A stretch of DNA of 8,681 bases from Bordetella parapertussis. GTDB lineage: Bacteria; Pseudomonadota; Gammaproteobacteria; Burkholderiales; Burkholderiaceae_B. The DNA lies in contig CALQNE010000145.1 of NCBI GenBank assembly GCA_943331855.1, positions 1 to 8,681 on the forward strand, written 5' to 3'. The position numbers were made by a program, and so were the translations under genes. Under the pieces are notes generated by a model. That model saw only the letters and a list, made by a program, of their open reading frames with translations. It was not told where the DNA came from and searched no databases. Shown here in pieces: positions 6,108-8,681 of the stretch (the first letter of the stretch is position 1; the number at the start of each line of letters is the position of its first letter).

Positions 6108-7871
6108 CTAAAAATAATAAATACCAGAAAACAGAAAGCGATTGTTTGACGGCGGGTTGGGCGTATTCAACACCGAGGCGCCTCGTGCATAAGACAACTC
6201 AACTGAGCCTTTTGAAAAGTTTGTGCGAACGCCTAGACCGTACGAGATTAAGCTAAACGCTCCACCCACCCTACCGGCCGCTTCGTTGGTATTAATGTAG
6301 GTCGTACCTTTATCGACAAAGGTAAAAAACTGTAGGGGCTGGTTAGACAGCTCCGACAACGTCACGTCTTTGCGCAACTCGGCAAAGAAGCCCAGGCCAC
6401 GGTCTCCCATAATCGCACCGTAGTAGTACGCGCGACCAATCGGTGGGCCTCCAAACGAAATCTGATTAGCAATCAGCATGCTGTCGGCTGCATACTGACC
6501 AACAGCGCCCACGTGCAGGCTGAATTTATTAGGCAAAAATTGGGTGCGTGAGAGATTAAAGGCGATCTTGTTGAATGAGGGATTAAAGCCCGGTACGGAA
6601 ACGCCTAAGTCGCTCGCGCTAGATGAGTTCAAACCCGCGATGCCTTGATAATAGCCAACGCTCAAATTGGTAATTCCTTGCAACCAAGTAGTGTTGGTCC
6701 AGCGCAGAGTCAAGTCAAACACCGTCGACTTGTCCGTCGTAAACGGTGTCCCGGCGAGCAACGTCTGCGTTTGACTAAACGTCACGCCAGAATCGAGCAC
6801 GAGCGAGTTTCCACGGTTACTAAACATTGGATAGCTCAAGCGAGGCGCTATTGTTGTACCTTGCGAGAGCAGATTGAGATCTGCTACCGTTGCCACGGGC
6901 TGACTTTGGGAGTACAGATAACTTAAGCTCGCTGACAACCCCGAATTGCCGATCGGTTGCGAATACTTCGCCGAAAACGACAGCATTCTTTTAAAATCTT
7001 CGACCGAACCCGAGCCTAACGAAGCACTGGTGCTAAAACTCAATTGATTATCGCGATCAAACACGCGATTGACAGTGCCTGCCAAAGAGACTCCCCACGT
7101 GCCAACTGCCGGCGAGTTAAAGTTATTGACCGACACTGAATAATAATCAGGCAATTCACTGACTTTGAGCACCATTTCGGACGCGCCCACTTCAGTACCT
7201 TGTCGCAAGACAGCACTCACGGTCGTTGATGGAAACGCGTTGAGCGTGCGGATGGCTTTTTCTACACTCGGTAAATCCAGTGGCTTTTTATTGGCTAAAT
7301 CCGCAGTCAACGCGTTGATCTTGGCACGATTTCCGGTGGTGCCACCTTCGACAAAAATCCCACTCAGGTAGCCTTCGATGACCTTGATCTTGAGCACACC
7401 GTTTTCAAGCGTTTGCGGTGGAATATATACACGACTTAAAAAGTAACCAGCCTGCTTATATTTATCTTCGATCGTTTCAACCACTTCGTTAAGCTCTGGC
7501 AACGAAACGGGTCGATTGATATAAGTGGCAAAGTACTCTTGCAACGCCGCATCCGTAAACACATCATTACCATCAAAATCAATCCCATTGACCGTAAATT
7601 GCAAGTCATCGAGTGATTTTTTGATCGGGGTTTTGTCTGTGCGTTGCATTTGCAAAAGAAAGCTTTGCGGATCGGTCGTCGACTGATTCAATTGATTGTT
7701 TTGCAATTGCTGCTGCGCCGCCACATCCATTTGCGATTCTCGCACTGCTTGTGCACCGGCCTCAAGATGCGGCGTGGCGGCCTGAGCCGACTCACCCAAC
7801 AATAATGTCAACACTAAACTGAGTCGTGAGACCCACCAACAGCGTGAAGCGCTCAACGCTTTAGTGGTCAT
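6108..7871 (-). CDS. TpsB/FhaC/ShlB-type outer-membrane two-partner secretion transporter
   Basis: A 587-residue outer-membrane pore of the Omp85/TpsB family, which exports large TpsA exoproteins from the periplasm. Residue numbers here count the upstream GTG as 1, so the ATG is residue 2. A signal peptide (hydrophobic core about 17-26) ends at ESAQA, with cleavage likely after A32. A Gln/Asn-rich stretch follows (about 43-78), where FhaC has its plug helix and linker. Two POTRA modules span about 92-168 and 169-240, including YKQAGYFLSRVYIPPQ and GVLKIKVIEGYLSGI. The 16-strand barrel fills about 245-588. The L6 loop reads FGGPPIGRAYYYG then GDRGLG, with R481 as the conserved arginine. The protein ends in YYF, the aromatic C-terminus typical of outer-membrane barrels. 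ATG 7871 overlaps the cyclase TGA by one base. No TpsA gene is downstream; the next gene is comEC. Confidence 0.93.
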   Translation of the reverse strand: MTTKALSASRCWWVSRLSLVLTLLLGESAQAATPHLEAGAQAVRESQMDVAAQQQLQNNQLNQSTTDPQSFLLQMQRTDKTPIKKSLDDLQFTVNGIDFDGNDVFTDAALQEYFATYINRPVSLPELNEVVETIEDKYKQAGYFLSRVYIPPQTLENGVLKIKVIEGYLSGIFVEGGTTGNRAKINALTADLANKKPLDLPSVEKAIRTLNAFPSTTVSAVLRQGTEVGASEMVLKVSELPDYYSVSVNNFNSPAVGTWGVSLAGTVNRVFDRDNQLSFSTSASLGSGSVEDFKRMLSFSAKYSQPIGNSGLSASLSYLYSQSQPVATVADLNLLSQGTTIAPRLSYPMFSNRGNSLVLDSGVTFSQTQTLLAGTPFTTDKSTVFDLTLRWTNTTWLQGITNLSVGYYQGIAGLNSSSASDLGVSVPGFNPSFNKIAFNLSRTQFLPNKFSLHVGAVGQYAADSMLIANQISFGGPPIGRAYYYGAIMGDRGLGFFAELRKDVTLSELSNQPLQFFTFVDKGTTYINTNEAAGRVGGAFSLISYGLGVRTNFSKGSVELSYARGASVLNTPNPPSNNRFLFSGIYYF

Positions 7872-8681
7872 CACTTATCTTCCATCCGAACGACAACGCC
7901 AAACACCTGAGCGTGTAGCCGTTGAAGGTGAAACTGAAACAAGGGGTCTGCGGGGTAACGTTCTGCCAGCGCCAGCGCCGACGCTTGTGCTTCAGGCGTC
8001 ATCGCTGTTGCATCGGCTTTCTGCAAAATCGAATAAAACGCCTGATAATCAACGTTTAAGTCAGAATCGAACTCATCTTGCGTGACCGGCACGAATAGCC
8101 CGACCGCTTCAATCTTGCCCTTGAGCACCACATCGCCGATTTTTCTAAACCGTTGCTCGGGCGCTTGCTGCACGGTTTGCTGGGTGCAACACACACGCGT
8201 ACCAAAATATTTATTGACACCCTCGGTACGGGCGGCGGTATTCACCGTATCACCTAAGGCGGTGTAATCCATACGCGAATGCGAACCAAAATTACCAATC
8301 GTGGCAAAACCGGTGTGCACACCAATACGTGTTTCGCCGATCGGTATGTCTAAGGCATTTTGCTTCTTTCTAAACGTCTCGGCATACACATCCAGCGCCA
8401 GGGCGCACTGCACGGCTCTGGCCGCGTGATCCGTTTGATCAAGCGGTGCATTAAAAATCGTCATGATGGCATCGCCGATGAACTTATCGACCGTTCCATC
8501 AAAGCTCAAAATAATCTGGCAGGCCCCATCTAAATACTCGTTGAGTACTTCAGACAGCTTCTCAGAACTGAGCGCTTCAGACATCGTCGTGAAGCCCGCA
8601 ATATCGGTAAAAATAAAGCTGACTTCACGCTTAGACCCTGAAATACTGAGCGCTTCTGGGCGATCCATCAACTGCTTGACC
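7871..8681 (-). CDS. Class III (IIIb-type) adenylate cyclase, catalytic C-terminal part, 5' end cut by window edge
   Basis: At least 269 residues; the frame is still open at the right edge (VKQLMDRPEAL precedes the domain), so the start is outside and internal TTG/ATG codons near 8671 are probably not starts. The segment is a class III nucleotide cyclase domain, which makes cAMP or cGMP with two metals. All six key positions are visible: metal Asp in FTDIAGFT (codon 8603-8605), Lys in VDKFIGD (8483-8485), second metal Asp in GDAIM (8471-8473), Thr in DYTALGD (8261-8263), and Asn and Arg in VNTAAR (8240-8242, 8228-8230). Lys plus Thr is the class IIIb pair, predicting ATP as substrate. The VKQLMDRPE..GSKREV lead-in resembles that of membrane cyclases with an N-terminal sensor such as CHASE2, but none is in view. 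About 75 C-terminal residues follow the domain. Its stop overlaps the tpsB start. Confidence 0.92.
   Translation of the reverse strand, partial: VKQLMDRPEALSISGSKREVSFIFTDIAGFTTMSEALSSEKLSEVLNEYLDGACQIILSFDGTVDKFIGDAIMTIFNAPLDQTDHAARAVQCALALDVYAETFRKKQNALDIPIGETRIGVHTGFATIGNFGSHSRMDYTALGDTVNTAARTEGVNKYFGTRVCCTQQTVQQAPEQRFRKIGDVVLKGKIEAVGLFVPVTQDEFDSDLNVDYQAFYSILQKADATAMTPEAQASALALAERYPADPLFQFHLQRLHAQVFGVVVRMEDK
7879..7883 (-). promoter_or_regulatory. Shine-Dalgarno GGAAG for tpsB inside the cyclase gene
   Basis: On the minus strand GGAAG lies seven bases before the ATG at 7871 and only four before the in-frame GTG at 7874, which decides for the ATG. It is made from the cyclase's final codons (Met-Glu-Asp-Lys), so terminating ribosomes can restart on tpsB. 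Confidence 0.55.

Noticed and set aside
5540..6256. A 238-codon open frame on the + strand over the comEC start, the intergenic gap and the tpsB end
   Set aside because: It is antisense to two well-supported genes, has a low-complexity Arg/Thr/Ser-rich product without recognisable motifs, and no good ribosome binding site.
7869..7874. GTG at 7874 as the start of tpsB
   Set aside because: The ATG directly after it is a stronger codon with better spacing to GGAAG.
1..8681. Neisseria-type DNA uptake sequences, tRNA genes, CRISPR repeats or insertion-sequence ends
   Set aside because: I read for them by eye on both strands, given comEC and the accessory-looking tpsB, and saw no convincing copy.

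Overview
The window looks like chromosomal DNA of a betaproteobacterium, most likely Burkholderiales and perhaps Alcaligenaceae-like. This is inferred from the GreB with an acidic N-terminal leader, from the gene set (methyltransferase, YeeZ-like SDR, greB, PHP exonuclease, alpha/beta hydrolase, comEC), and from base composition near 50-55% G+C by eye. I ran no database search, so the taxonomy is an inference. Coding density is very high. No gene-free stretch exceeds about 100 bases, and I saw no RNA gene, insertion sequence, CRISPR array or prophage.

Left part, + strand (1-1150): the C-terminal end of a probable class I SAM-dependent methyltransferase overlaps by one base (TGATG) a complete YeeZ-type atypical SDR. 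This pair converges on the next block, with only 9 bases between the two stop codons.

Middle, - strand (6006 down to 1160): a compact run of comEC, an alpha/beta hydrolase, a YciV/RNase AM-type PHP exoribonuclease and greB. The hydrolase and PHP genes overlap by 8 bases, and PHP to greB is 16 bases. The comEC to hydrolase gap is 39 bases and holds a good ribosome binding site. The run is probably one transcription unit with DNA-uptake, RNA-processing and transcription-elongation members.

Right part, - strand (8681 down to 6108): the catalytic end of a class III nucleotide cyclase, cut by the window edge, has a stop codon that overlaps the start of a complete TpsB/FhaC-type outer-membrane secretion pore. 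The cyclase keeps all six catalytic positions, with a Lys/Thr substrate pair that predicts cAMP production (class IIIb). The 1-base overlap implies translational coupling of a cyclic-nucleotide enzyme with a two-partner secretion transporter. No TpsA exoprotein is visible, so it must lie beyond the right edge or elsewhere. This coupled pair is the most interesting thing in the window.

The 101-base gap between tpsB and comEC (6007-6107) holds a 6-bp inverted repeat over the comEC ribosome binding site, a 14-base-spaced direct repeat, three GATC sites and one weak promoter-like pair. No convincing terminator follows tpsB, so read-through into the comEC run is possible.
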